A stretch of 63,316 nucleotides of DNA. It comes from Tetrahymena elliotti 4EA (Eukaryota > Ciliophora > Oligohymenophorea > Hymenostomatida > Tetrahymenidae). The notes below the pieces were generated by a model. The model saw only the letters and a list, made by a program, of their open reading frames with translations, did not search any database and was not told the origin of the DNA. Below, piece after piece: positions 51,533-62,686 of the stretch. The position numbers were made by a program, and so were the translations under genes. The stretch covers positions 1-63,316 of the forward strand of contig JH720376.1 of assembly GCA_000231825.2 (NCBI GenBank). The letters run 5' to 3'. Position 1 is the stretch's first letter; the number at the start of each line of letters is the position of its first letter.

Positions 51533-52406
51533 TCAATCTAATAATTTTACTTTGCAGAAATGAAGGATGATATAAAATATTCCAAATCCAAACATAATTG
51601 CCCCAAAGATGAAACCCAAAACTTCACTTGATTCATAGATGTAAACAGCAATAGTTGCTAAACTATATTTTATTATTTAAAAATACCAATTAGACAAGTA
51701 AGTTTGAAAAAAGCTTTACTATATGTTGAATATTCCTCTACCAAGGAAATTTTGCAAAAATTTGAAATAATTAGTAACAAACTCAGACTTCAATTCACCA
51801 GCTATTAGCATAGCACCCAAAAGACTATTAATGTAGAATAAAAAAAATGATCTTAATATTTTTTAAATGTTAAAACAAAGTTACATCAAAAAGAAAGGTG
51901 TGAAAAAGTTAAAGAATTTTAAGGTTGTAATATCATTAAAAGGCTACAAGAGAATGATATGGTAAATTGACAAACCTATCAATAGTACACTTTTGATAAA
52001 TTATTTAAAGTTAATATTAAAAAATCCTCCTTAGTGCTAATATAATATTACGCTAAACCTATGTTTATAATTTTTATAATGACTGCTGTGTTTTTGCCCA
52101 TTATTGATGCTTAAATTTATTTTATTTTCAACTTTTCTAATTACAATTTAGCCTCTATGTTTTTGTAAATATTTAATGTTTATAAATTTAAAAGCAAACA
52201 AACTCTTCTCTAGCTTAAAACTTTAAAGATAATTAATTAATTTGCAAAAAAATTTCAACTAATAACCTAATTTACTCACCAAACCCTGGTGTATTTGCTA
52301 ATATGTGAATAGAAGTATCAGTGCTTTGTATACATTAAATTATAATCATTAAATAAAAGTAAGTAAGCTATTTTGAATACAAAATTATTATCCTGCCCAC
52401 ACTCAT
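51533..52406 (-). CDS. COPI-associated/TVP15-type Golgi membrane protein, 195 aa
   Basis: Minus-strand exons 52406-52280, 52109-52059, 51975-51885 and 51851-51533 join in phase to 196 codons ending at TGA 51535-51533. The first donor is GTGAGT and the others are GT...AG. The product has about four to five membrane helices. Its core, NSLLGAMLIAGELK, then NFLGRGIFNI and later GFIFGAIMFGFGIFYIILHF, follows the pattern of the COPI-associated protein family (glycine-rich helices, ELK...GRG.FY in the loop). IIKIINIGLSIYHIILL fits the first family helix. Family members are small Golgi/ER membrane proteins, including yeast Tvp15, linked to vesicle traffic. The N-terminal ~45 residues (MSVGRIIILYSKQLTYFYLM) are an addition to the family core and rest on one clean splice. 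An alternative start is the Met at 52101. Confidence 0.68.
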
Positions 52407-52933
52407 AGATTCAAAATACTTTCATCATGTTAGTTTTTGTTTAACATATAAATTTAAAAATATTTTACATATTGTGCTTACAATCTAAGTAGATTCATTC
52501 AAAAAATTAATAATAAATCTAATTTATTGCTTCAACAACTTTTAATACATTTCCTCATTTTTTTTAATTTTGATTTAATTTAAATAATTTTTAAACATTT
52601 TTTTTTCATTAATTTTCATTTTTAGTAGATTGGGTTATATTTTTTAAACTGCTGTTGGTATTTGGGTCTTTACTTGTGATGGGTCTCCTCCTAATGAGGG
52701 TGTTAGCTCATCTGAACTTGCAAATTTATTATTAATTAATTGAATTAAATAAAATATTTTAAATTGAATTTATCCCAAATAGTTTTATTTATGAGTTAGA
52801 AATATTGCGGGTTTATTTTTAAAATTTGAGTAAAAGAGTAAATTCTGAGTATCTCAAAATTTTTGAAAATATCAAGTTTTCAAAAATTTTTTATAAAAAA
52901 GTGATAAGAATTTAAAAAGAGGAAGCAAAATTA
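52407..52933. promoter_or_regulatory. Divergent intergenic region with an orphan coding-like exon
   Basis: This 527-bp gap separates the minus-strand COPI-associated gene from the plus-strand Spartan gene and probably serves as a bidirectional promoter. Its middle (about 52626-52743) is much richer in G and C than the surroundings and is listed separately. Confidence 0.45.
52626..52743 (+). other. Orphan coding-like exon, strand uncertain
   Basis: On the plus strand a pyrimidine-rich stretch and a TTTTTAG acceptor precede an open segment SRLGYIFQTAVGIWVFTCDG, then SPPNEGVSSSELANLLLIN and TGA (52741-52743). Its codons end mostly in T, as in real genes here. A possible first exon from an ATG near 52428 ends at a GTAGAT donor in matching phase. 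On the minus strand the same DNA is also open (SSDELTPSLGGDPSQVKTQ...). Either a ~60-residue plus-strand gene or an upstream exon of the minus-strand gene is possible. Confidence 0.35.
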
Positions 52934-54883
52934 ATGAGATAGAAAAAAGTAAATGTTGAATAATTTGACTAGAATTATTATTTTTATTGTAATAAACCTG
53001 AAACAGTGACACCAGATGCATATGAGTTATTTTAATTTTATGATGCTTACTTTTTTTAGAATTAATTGGAGGCTTGTGAAATTAAATGGAGTAAAAGAAT
53101 GACATCATGTGCAGGAACATGCAAACATTCTTCATATAATAGCTGCACTATAACTTTAAGTGAATCCTTATTATAGTTTAGAAATTCTAATGAAGTAAAG
53201 GAGACTTTATTGCATGAAATGATCCATGCTTTTTTATTCTTAACTAATCCCAAAGCATGCTTAACTGAAGGTGGACATGGCGAAGAGTTCAAAAGTTTAA
53301 TGAATTTTATTAACTCAGTTACAGGATTAAACATAACAGTATATCACAGCTTTATAGATGAAGTAGAATCCTTTAAAGTACATGTTTGGAAATGTGATGG
53401 TCCATGCTAAAAATAACCTCCTTTCTTTGGAATTTGTAAACGTTAAATGAACAGACCACCTTAAAAAAGTGATTTTTGGTTTGAAGCACACTAAAAAAAT
53501 TGTGGAGGATAATTTATAAAAATAGATGGCCCAGAATTTGATGTAGATGGAAAAATTGATCCAACAAAGTTACCAGTTAAAAAGACAAAAAAGGTAAAAA
53601 GTGAAGATTCGAATACAAAAAGTATTTCAAATAATAAAAAACAAAAAAAACATGATCCTAAAGTAGATAATTTGCAATCTTTAATCAGTAAATATATGAT
53701 AACTGACACTGATAAATCAAATCAAAACTCTACAAATCAACAATTTTCTGAAGATAATTCTAATTTTAATTAGTCGAACAAAAAACAAAATGCTTAAGAA
53801 AATAGTAAAAGCTAAACGTTTTAAAGTAACATTAAAAAACCTAACACTTCAGAAAATAGTAATAAAAATGTAGTATTTGGAAGCAATATTTAAAATTTCA
53901 ATAAAAATTATTAAAATTCTTAAATGTAATCATTAGATCAATATAGTAGTAGCAAAGATTAATCTAAAGGTGGTAGTAGTAGTAGTGTGTCTCTAGATTA
54001 ATTTGTATTTTAGAAAAAAGATAAACCTCTAGATAAGAGTTAATAATTTAATTATTAAGAAAACAGTAGGAGTAGTAGTAGTAGTAGCTTCAATAATAAT
54101 TTTACAAATATAATTCAAAATTAACAATAATAAATAATAAATAATTAGAAATAATTCAAATAAAATGATTTGCTTGTTAAAGAATAATAAAATAGATAAA
54201 TTTAAAATTCTAGTGTGTTTACTAAATAAATAGGATAGTTAAAATAAAATGATAATAACCATAAATAAAATTAAAAGAAATAAATATCATCCACTTCATC
54301 TTTAGAATCTTAGGAAAGTGATGAATTTTTACAATAAATGATAACTAAGTTCAACTCTCAAAAAATCTAATAAAATGCTAATAATAACATTGACAAATAG
54401 TAAGAATCTAAACAGCTTTAAGAAGATATTAATAAGTAATAAATTTTAGAAATTTAATAAGATAATTCTGTTTTAGAAAAAGAATCAATCCTCAGTCAGG
54501 TTAAAATACAAGTAGCTTTTTCAAGAGACAAATCATTTAGCAAAGAACTTTATTATATCTATTTAATTAATTGTAATTACTAACTTATTGATGTTTCTGA
54601 TCTTTTGTTAAAAATTTATAATCTAGAAGATAAAATATATTCCCTTAAATTTGTTATTCAAGAAATTAATGGATAAGATTTAAAAATAGAAAACTACCCT
54701 AACGTTTAGTTAGATACATTAAATGAACTTTACTAAATTTTATTTGATTTTGGTAATTTAAAAATTTATTTTAGAGAATTGAAAAGAATTAACTTGAAAC
54801 CTTAAGATCAAATATCTAAAGTATTTAGAGATGCCATATAAAAACCCTAATAATAGTAACTAGTTTCTTTATAGGATAAATGA
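52934..54883 (+). CDS. Spartan-like (SprT) DNA-dependent metalloprotease with long disordered region, 649 aa
   Basis: A single exon of 650 codons. The SprT domain fills about residues 30-200. FQNQLEACEIKWSKRMTSCAG is followed by CKHSSYNSCTITLSESLL, then the zinc-protease motif LLHEMIHAFLF (His94, Glu95, His98) with the third ligand in GGHGEEF (His115). A zinc ribbon follows (WKCDGPC, Cys154/Cys158, and HQKNCGGQF, His186/Cys190). This matches animal SPRTN closely. SPRTN cleaves proteins cross-linked to DNA during replication. Residues ~200-510 are Ser/Asn/Gln-rich with AGT-coded Ser runs. QSLISKYM at about residues 248-255 resembles a PCNA-binding PIP box but lacks the second aromatic residue. 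The last ~130 residues (KIQVAFSRDKSFSKELYYIY...) look folded and match no SPRTN part I know. Start: first ATG before the domain, aatATG context. Confidence 0.92.
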
Positions 54884-55654
54884 AAAAACTAAAATAAACC
54901 TTTTGGTTAAAAATTTTCAATAACAAACAAATTAAAGTAAAAAATAATAATTTTTAGTGTTTAAAATAGCTTTTTAATTAAGTATAGATTAATATGTAAT
55001 TATTTTTCTTGTTTTATTCTTTTAAAAATATTACCTAATTAAGCATTATTTAAAAAATATTTTCAAATAAAAATCATTTTTGGTATTTTTTACTCATCTA
55101 AGATTTAAATTTTGAGTTCACACAAAAACAAAAAAAATATTAAAAATCAATTCAATTTTTCAAATCCAATTTAGAATTAATGATTATTTTGTTCTTATAA
55201 ATATTTTGATAAATTAAAAAATAAACTTAATTTTAAAATTTTGATAAATTATTTAAACTTAATTCCAAAGTAACCTTTAAATAAAAAATAGACCAAAGAC
55301 TAGTATGATTTATTTAGAATTACTAATAAATCATGATAAAATATAAAAATAGTTTAAAGTAATTTAAATTTTTTTAATTCGAAAAAAAAATATGTTTATT
55401 TCAAAACCCAATAAAAAACTTATAAATAAATTAAACTTAAATATGTTTTTTATTGAGTTTGAATGTCCAATTCAAAAAAAAAAAATTTTTTAATAAATTG
55501 TTAATTTAATTTGAACTTGAAACCACAGAAAAAAGGATTTATTAATCAAACTATTTTAATTCAAAATTCAGATTTTTGATTTAAAGAAAAAAAATTAGAT
55601 TTAAAAATAATAAAACATAGATTTTAATATATAAGAAAGAATAAATATTTAAAA
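54884..55654. other. Intergenic region between convergent genes
   Basis: 771 bp of AT-rich DNA between the Spartan stop and the minus-strand stop at 55655. No exon or repeat of note. Confidence 0.55.
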
Positions 55655-57199
55655 TCATCTCTTTTGCTAACCTTTGTATTAATTTTTGTAATTTTAATAT
55701 AAATCTTGTTGGTGAAGGTAATAATTATTATTTGGAAGCATTTGTGATTGGCTAATATATTCTTGTTTGTTTCCTTACTTTGCTTAATACTAGTATTATT
55801 ATTCTTATACTTTATGTGGACTAAGCTTTATGCTGCTATAAACTTTTGGTGATTCAGACTAGAGAGATTTTAGACGATACGATTCTTTATCTCTTTCTTA
55901 TTCTGTGATTTGTTTAGCTCTTAAGAGTAATTTTTGTTTTCTTTAGTCTGCTTGGTAATTATTGTCTGAATAATAGTTGATCTCTAATTATTTTTCTTGC
56001 TTTTACTAAAGAGAATTGTACTAAGGAGTAGAATATTGGTAAGAGAATATATCACTTTTGTTGCTAATAACTTTAGAATGATCACTTTACTTTGATAATT
56101 TAGACGATTCTGGTGAATTTGGAGACTACTGATAATAATTAGGCCTTTATATTATGTTTAAAACACTCTGCTTACTTTAATTTGAGTATTAATTCTGTAA
56201 TCTTGGTTAAGATAAATTAGATTAATATTGTTGCTTAGAGGATAAAGATGCATTAGATTACAGAGCTATTTCTGCAAAAAGTTCATCTTATGATACAAAT
56301 TTGTCATTTAAAACTTTTTTAGGATTTATTTAAATTGATTAATTATTCCAATCAAGATCTTCTTTATCATTTTATTATCTCATGTTTGAACTAAAATTTG
56401 TTGGGGTTTAGCCATTTTCATTTAGACGAGGATTAAACATTAGAAATTCAGGGTTGTTTGGGATAACATGACCTTAGTTATATATTTTGTATTTATCATG
56501 AAAAATGAATGAAAACTGGGCTAATCCTTCAGGTTTCAATTTATTTTTAAATAACTTAAAGTCATCTAATCCAATATGACGATAAAATTATTCTAATCTA
56601 TCAAATTGATTAAAAAGTTTATCACTTTTTTCATAAAAAACTTGAGCCATTTTTTCTAGAAGAATTTAAAACTCATTGAACTAAATTTCTCCAAATGTTG
56701 TACCAACTTTATTAAATAATTAATATAGAGTTTTTATGTCTAATTCCTAATTGATTAATTCAAAGTCATCACAAAACTTTAAAAATCTGTTTAGAGTAAG
56801 TGCCTTTGGTTTTTCTACGACTGCTGATTATTCTAATTTATTCTTTTTTTGTTTAGCCTTAATAATTGGCTCTGGCTCTTTTTTTGTTTCTAAATAATCA
56901 ATTAAACTTAAATAGAATGTAAAGATTCTATTTAAATTCTTCATCCTTCTATCCTTTTAAACTAAAGTGTTATGAAATTAGTAGTCTTTTTCAATTTATA
57001 ATTTCTGTCTCAAATCTCCTTCAAGTTCTTTCTTTACTTATTCCCTAACTTTTATTAAATCTTCTGCCTAAGTTTTATTTTCTAATTCAAGTTGATTTAT
57101 CTTTTATTTCAATTATTCTATTTATTCATCCTTTTTAGGATCTTCTTAAATTCTCTAGATTACAGTAGTCTCAACAACCTTTTTCTTTTAAAATAACAT
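55655..57199 (-). CDS. Coiled-coil and Ser/Gln-rich ORF, 514 aa; may be the C-terminal part of the 57109-59094 gene
   Basis: An uninterrupted minus-strand frame of 515 codons runs from ATG 57199 to TGA 55657-55655. The first ~90 residues are a Lys/Glu/Gln coiled coil (KDEQIEQLKQKINQLELEN). A helical domain follows at about 100-290, with KALTLNRFLKFCDDFELI, TLYQLFNKVGTTFGEIQFNE and LLEKMAQVFYEKSDKLFNQF. Parts of it recall paired EF-hand-like helices without calcium loops. Then comes a Ser/Asn/Gln-rich tail. In-frame TGA codons lie just upstream of the ATG, so it does not simply extend. Its first 91 bp overlap the end of the upstream ORF in another frame. Either it is a separate gene, or a 20-nt GT...CAG excision (57234-57215) or a -1 shift at the A7 run (57226-57220) joins the two into one protein of about 1,140 residues. 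Confidence 0.7.
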
Positions 57200-59094
57200 T
57201 TTCTTATAAAATATCTGAATTTTTTTGAAAATACTTCATCATCCTTTTATATTGAGAGTATTTTCTACTAGAAAGACTAAATAGCTTCTTCATTTATCAA
57301 AGAATTTCCTTTACAAAAAATTTATTTTAATTTTCTTTTGAATGAAATTTTTGAATAATTTTTACTTTTTTATTTTTCTACAACAATTTCAGTTTCTATT
57401 TTTGATTAAACAGATTGCTTTGATTGCTGAATCTTTGGTTTTTTAGGAATATATTCTTCATATAAATTAACAGGGAAAATCACTGTTTTTTCTTCTGACC
57501 AACCTTCTTGAAGAGAATAGAAGTTGTCTGGGCTTTTCATTAATTTTGTTACAGCTTATATTTATTCTTCATATTTTTCTTTTTAAGGTTTAAAAGTGTT
57601 AACATCTCCTTAGAAAGAAAGGCTTGTTGCTAAAGAAAAATCATATTCAGGCTGAGAATAATATTTAAGCTATTAAGTAGTATTAGAATAATATTTAATA
57701 ATTCTAAGCGCATTTTATGCAACCAATTTCAATGCTTGAGTTATATATTATATTTCTTCTTTAGATAACAAAAAATGGATATCTATTTCAATTGTGCTAC
57801 TATTCAACTTTTGAAATTCACCTTGCATATCTATGCCTAAAGTTTCACACAAATTCTATGGTAAATCAGAAAAATAAAAATCACTGGTGGTCTTTACTTA
57901 ATTGTTACACTTTACTTGGATTCCAAAAAAATCATTTAAAAACTAAGCCAACAAGCTTGCTTAAATGATAGGTCTACCATTACCTTAATGCTACTTATCA
58001 TCAACAAATGACTCTCCACCCTCTATGAAAATCAAAATAGAATATCTCCCTTTTTAGTTTGCTTATTTGATGTCTCCCAAATCAATTTTTATCAGCACAC
58101 TCTAAGCTGCTAATGCTTAATTTATCTTTTGTATTTCATCATAAAAGAATTTACTATTCTCAGATGTTTCAATCATGCTTTAAATGCCACAAGCACTACT
58201 ATACTCTAAAGCTTAGGATATTCTGAGAAGTTGTTCACTATCAGCTTGTAATACATCTTTTTATAAATCAACATGGGAGAACTAAGCTAAAATTTCCTTT
58301 CTTGCAATAAGTAGATTAGCTCCTTTCTATCCACCTAATATTTCTTTCGAAGAGATAGATATAAAATCAAAATAACTGAATGCACTTTCTTAATGCTTTT
58401 AGAAAACTATTTAAGATGCTTCTAAAATAGTAAAAAACTAGATTTCAGGATATTCTTTCTTTAAGGCTTCTACTTGACTTATAAAATCTTCAATATTCAA
58501 AGGTTCTTATGTTTGGGAAGAAGTAGATTGTAATTGAATGATATGATATTTAGTTTCATTTATATGATTAACTATAGTATTTACAATGCTATTATTATGT
58601 ATTTTACCAAATTTATCAGTTTCTATTGTTACTAATCTCATTCTTTCTGCCACCATTAGCCAAGGAAACACATTTTTGTAACTTTAATAATTCTAAATGT
58701 AAACATTCACTTTCCCATCTTAAACAGTATCTTGCTTGACTAAATTCACAAATAAATTAGAAATGTAAACAAAAGAGTCCATGCTATTTTGTGATTAAAA
58801 TGACAAGCACTAGTGTATTTACGATGAGCAATTCAAATACTTTAATATTGACTGAGATGAAAAGCTAACTATTTAGTTTCTTATTTGCTAATCATAAAAT
58901 GAAGATGATTAAAATGGTCGCACACATTTTTCAATATTTTATTCTATAACTCTGATATGTCTTCCATTTGAATATAAATCTGCAGGAAGAGATTGTAGTT
59001 TTCCATAAGGCGTTTAAAGGACTACTTTATACCCCTATATTTACTCTATAATATCTTCTTTGGTAGTTGTTTTTTCAAATTGATTTAAACTCAT
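57109..59094 (-). CDS. Divergent class-V aminotransferase/cysteine-desulfurase-fold protein, 661 aa as an uninterrupted frame
   Basis: One minus-strand frame of 662 codons, ATG 59094 to TGA 57111-57109. The order of motifs follows the PLP class-V fold of the ciliate/plant/bacterial TPYG...YADYTASGR type. TPYGKLQSLPADLYSNGRH is followed by IRVIEQNIEKCVRPF and FPWLMVAERM. FFTILEASQIV replaces the PLP-ring Asp motif DAAQ, FDFISISSKEILGGQKGAN keeps the Schiff-base Lys, and NLLIARKEIL follows. Several active-site residues differ: TASG is YSNG, the EHHSN histidine motif is NYQSYKN, and the ring Asp is Glu. PLP binding is possible but normal desulfurase or transaminase activity is doubtful. The last ~40 codons are Lys/Arg-rich and may not be real: the coding signal continues instead in the overlapping ORF below 57199, in a -1 frame. 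Confidence 0.7.
57215..57234 (-). other. Candidate 20-nt intron or -1 shift site (A7 run)
   Basis: On the minus strand gtattttcaaaaaaattcag begins with GT and ends with CAG. Removing these 20 nt joins SIQKDDE to IFYKKMLFQKKK in phase 0. The A7 run inside it also forms an in-frame A-AAA-AAA heptamer, the pattern used for -1 slippage elsewhere. A missing base in the run gives the same result. Confidence 0.45.
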
Positions 59095-59493
59095 AGCTAC
59101 TGTTTTTTATCCTATTAATTATTAAGCAAATTATGTAATTTTCTGTTTTTAAATCAATCTGAAATATTGAAAGCTGTGGGGCTGGAGTTACTGTTTTTAG
59201 ATTTAATTTATCTTTTTAAAATAATTGCTTTTAGTAAAACTTATCATAGTAAAAAAACAAGATACAAAGAATAAAATTATTAAAATATAATAAACTCAAA
59301 ATATACACCATAAATCATAACTCAATATAAAAAAGATATGACTGCTTTTTACAATATTCTAGTTAGTTTAATTTATTTATTTGGAATCAAAGTTAACAAT
59401 TACCAATCAATCAATTAAATACTTTCAAAGTATTTATTTACTCTTTATCAATTATAAGTATTTTAAAAAGTATTTACTTTTTATCAATAAATT

Positions 59494-61153
59494 TCAAAAA
59501 TCTTTAATAACAATTTTTTTGATTAAAGGGAAACTAGTTACAGGAGAATTCGGTAATGAAGTTTATTGTTGAATTTGTTTAAGTATATTTTTATTTAAAA
59601 GTAGCTCTCTATTGTTCATCTTTTTTACCTAAGGTGGATTTTTTTCTTTTATTTGTGTCTATAGAATCTAGTTGTATACCTTTTAATTTTCTTTGAATTT
59701 TATAACATCCTCTTGGTTCTTTTTAATCTCTTTTGCATTTAAATCATTAAAATAATTATCTTTCCTAATATCACTTAACTTCTCCTTTTATTCCCTCTAT
59801 TTTTTATCATCCATTTATTACATTAACATATTTTTAATCATCATTTTATTCTCTTTAATTATCATTTTTCTATTCTCTTGCACCTCATTATCCTTTTTAT
59901 CTTAGTATATCATTTCTTTGAACATTTTATCTTCGTCTTACTTAGCCAGCTCATCTAAATCTTTCCCAACTTTCTCATGATAGGCATTCATTACATTCTA
60001 AACTCTTTCTTCTCTAGTTTTTACTTCCTTTTCTCTTTATAAAAATCTTTTTTCTTCTAACTCACCATATACTTTCATTCTCTCCTACTCTTCTATCTTT
60101 TCTACTTCTCTCTTTTTTTAAATAAAAATGTCAATTTCAAAAAAAACTAAACTAGTACCTCTTCCTATTATCTTCTGTTAAACTTTTTCATATCTCTTAT
60201 TTGATTTCTTAACAGCTTTCTGGCCTCCCTAGCCCTTATTTCTTACTTTTTCTCTTCTTCAAGATTCTACTTCTTCATTATATCCATCATTTCATTATGC
60301 TTTTTCATATCATAATCCTTCTCTTCTTACAGCAGTCTTTTTTTTTCTTCTTTCTAAAAGAATTAATAAAAAAGTTACTTTTTCATATGTTCTACATATT
60401 AATCTATAAATATATTTAATATATTATTACCTACTATGCAATTCTTTCTATTTCTTTATCCATTAATAACTATTACTCTTTAGCTTTTTATCTATCTTGT
60501 CTATCTAATTTTCTATTTTCTTTTCTAACTTATTGCATATACTTAATATCATCTTTTTTTTCTTATTCTTCTTGCTATTATCTTGTATTTTTCTATGCTT
60601 CTAGTTCTTTTCGTCTTTCTTCTTACTCTTTCAATTTTTTTTCTTTTAATTTTGCATTCTCTCTCTCCCATAATTTTTTCATATCGCATGGCTTAGAGTC
60701 TGCCAACGAAACTGAACCCAAGCTTTAAATTTCTGTTTTTTATGCACTCTTTTTAGTTGCTGTATCTAAATTTTATGAAAAATGTTTAGATTGCTCTTAA
60801 CTTTTAGCCTTTTCTTCTTATTAGCTTTCTTAAACCTTTTTGCTTGCTGTTGAAATAACTTTTGATTTTTTTTTGAGTGATTTTTCTTTTAACATATTTG
60901 CTTATTTCATCTAAAAGTGTTTCATATAATTCTAATCAAACTATTTTAGCATCTTTTTTTCTAATCGCTCCATATTCTCCTTGTTAACTTTATACTTTGA
61001 AAAGAAATCATTAACTTACTCTATCAGATAAACCCTATCATACCCATTTGTCTTAGAATATTTATTTATTAAATCTTTTTAATACAAATCTTTTAATATT
61101 TCCCTTTGCTAAATAGCTTCATTTTTTGAAATATCACTTTTCACTTTGCTCAT
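59494..61153 (-). CDS. Glu/Lys/Gln-rich coiled-coil protein (possible TPH-type ciliary protein)
   Basis: Minus strand from ATG 61153 to TGA 59496-59494. At least two GT...AG introns fit, one after ERIAQQ (around 60434-60359) and one after NRRQQEE (around 60160-60115). The product is roughly 500 residues. Almost its whole length is predicted coiled coil with heptad-like Lys/Glu/Gln patterns: MKKLWERENAKLKEKKL, RKENRKLDRQDRQKAKEQQ, EKRFLQREKEVKTREERV and KMIIKENKMMIKNMLMQQMD. The end NPPQVKKMNNRELLLNKNIL recalls the C-terminus of trichohyalin/plectin-homology (TPH) proteins, which bundle or line ciliary microtubules (CFAP45/CFAP53/MNS1 group). In a ciliate that is a reasonable guess, but coiled coils give false resemblance and I do not assign an orthologue. 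The N-terminal ~100 residues are less repetitive. Confidence 0.75.
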
Positions 61154-62686
61154 TAGTTTATCTTCAAATAAGAATTAATTAATTAAGAAAGTTGATATAT
61201 TAGATAAAGATAAACTATAACCTAAATATACCTAAAAAACTTAAATAACTTATTCTATATTCTTAATGTTAATCCATTGAAATATGTTTAAATTTCATTT
61301 TTAAAAATTAATGTAAAAGATTTTTTATTAGATTTAGAGAAAAGGAATTTAAATTTAAAATATTTATACAATAGAATTTCTTTAGTTTAAAAATTAAAAT
61401 TTATTTTTTAGAATTTGTTATCTTTCAATAAATATATTTATATCCATTATGTAAAAAGTGAATTCTTACAATATGATCCAAATCTAGCAGACTCATACAT
61501 TTGGAATATAGAGTATCTGTTAAGTAGATCATCAAATGTATATAAAATAAAATAAAATAAAAGCAGAAGAAGAGAAGTATGAGAGATAATTTTATTTTTG
61601 TTGGTATAAAATCTACTCAAAATTTTAGAAAAGACTAAGATGTAAATCTATCACCCAGCTGCATTTTAATTAATAAAGAAAAACAAAATATCTTCTTATT
61701 GCTTTGAACATCACAGTATCAAAGAATTCTAAAGAGATTCAGTATGGAACAAATAACTGACTTGAGATCATATATAATAGAAATCAATCATATATCAAAT
61801 AATATTTTATGTCCTATCGCATTCTCTATAATTAGGCCAAGACCTGAAATCCATACACATTTGTTACCTATTTATTTTAAAGTAAATATTGAGCGAATAA
61901 TTTTTTTTAATAATAAAGTGCAATAAGGTCAATGTAAGAATATAGAGTAAATTAATTTTACTTTACTAAAAATCTACTTATAAGATATATGAATCGAATA
62001 TTTTTGAATTTTTAAATAAATAATAAAAATTACATTTAATTTCATTAAGTAATTAAAATATAAAATAAAATATTTTAATGCTAATTTAAGGCTATTTATA
62101 AATCACTGAGTAAAAAAAATATTATAATACAACTTACCATCTATCTTCATTAATTATGGTACCTGAATATTAAGGCTTCTTAGAAAAAATATTGAGAGTT
62201 AAAAATTTATAAAACAGTTTATTTTTCAAAATTTTAAATATTTGCTTATCTCCTAAAACAGCAATAGCCATATTTTTAACTCACAAAAAGCTAGAGTAAA
62301 AATAAAAAAAATTAATAAAACAGAAAATTTATTGAGTTTATTTTATGAATTATTTCAATTATCATCATTAAATAAAGAATAATCTTGAAAATTATAAACA
62401 AATTCTAATATTTTACTTTAATTATCTTTAAATTTATTTTAACTTATATAAAAAAATAATAGAAATAGATAAAAAATTTTGATTGAGATAGATAAATAAG
62501 TTTAGACATTCAAATAAACATTTTTTTTGTATTTAGATTCAATATTAAGATCTAATTTATTAATGTTTTAACATAAATAATTTTAATAAATTATTTAAAG
62601 GTAAATTAGTGTCTATCATTTCAATATCTAAATGATAATGTAACTAATCTTTTTGCTTTCATAAGTTTTGCTCTTATTCTTTAACT
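61154..62686. other. Intergenic region
   Basis: 1.5 kb of AT-rich DNA upstream of the coiled-coil gene. No exon with splice logic or RNA gene was recognised. Confidence 0.55.
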
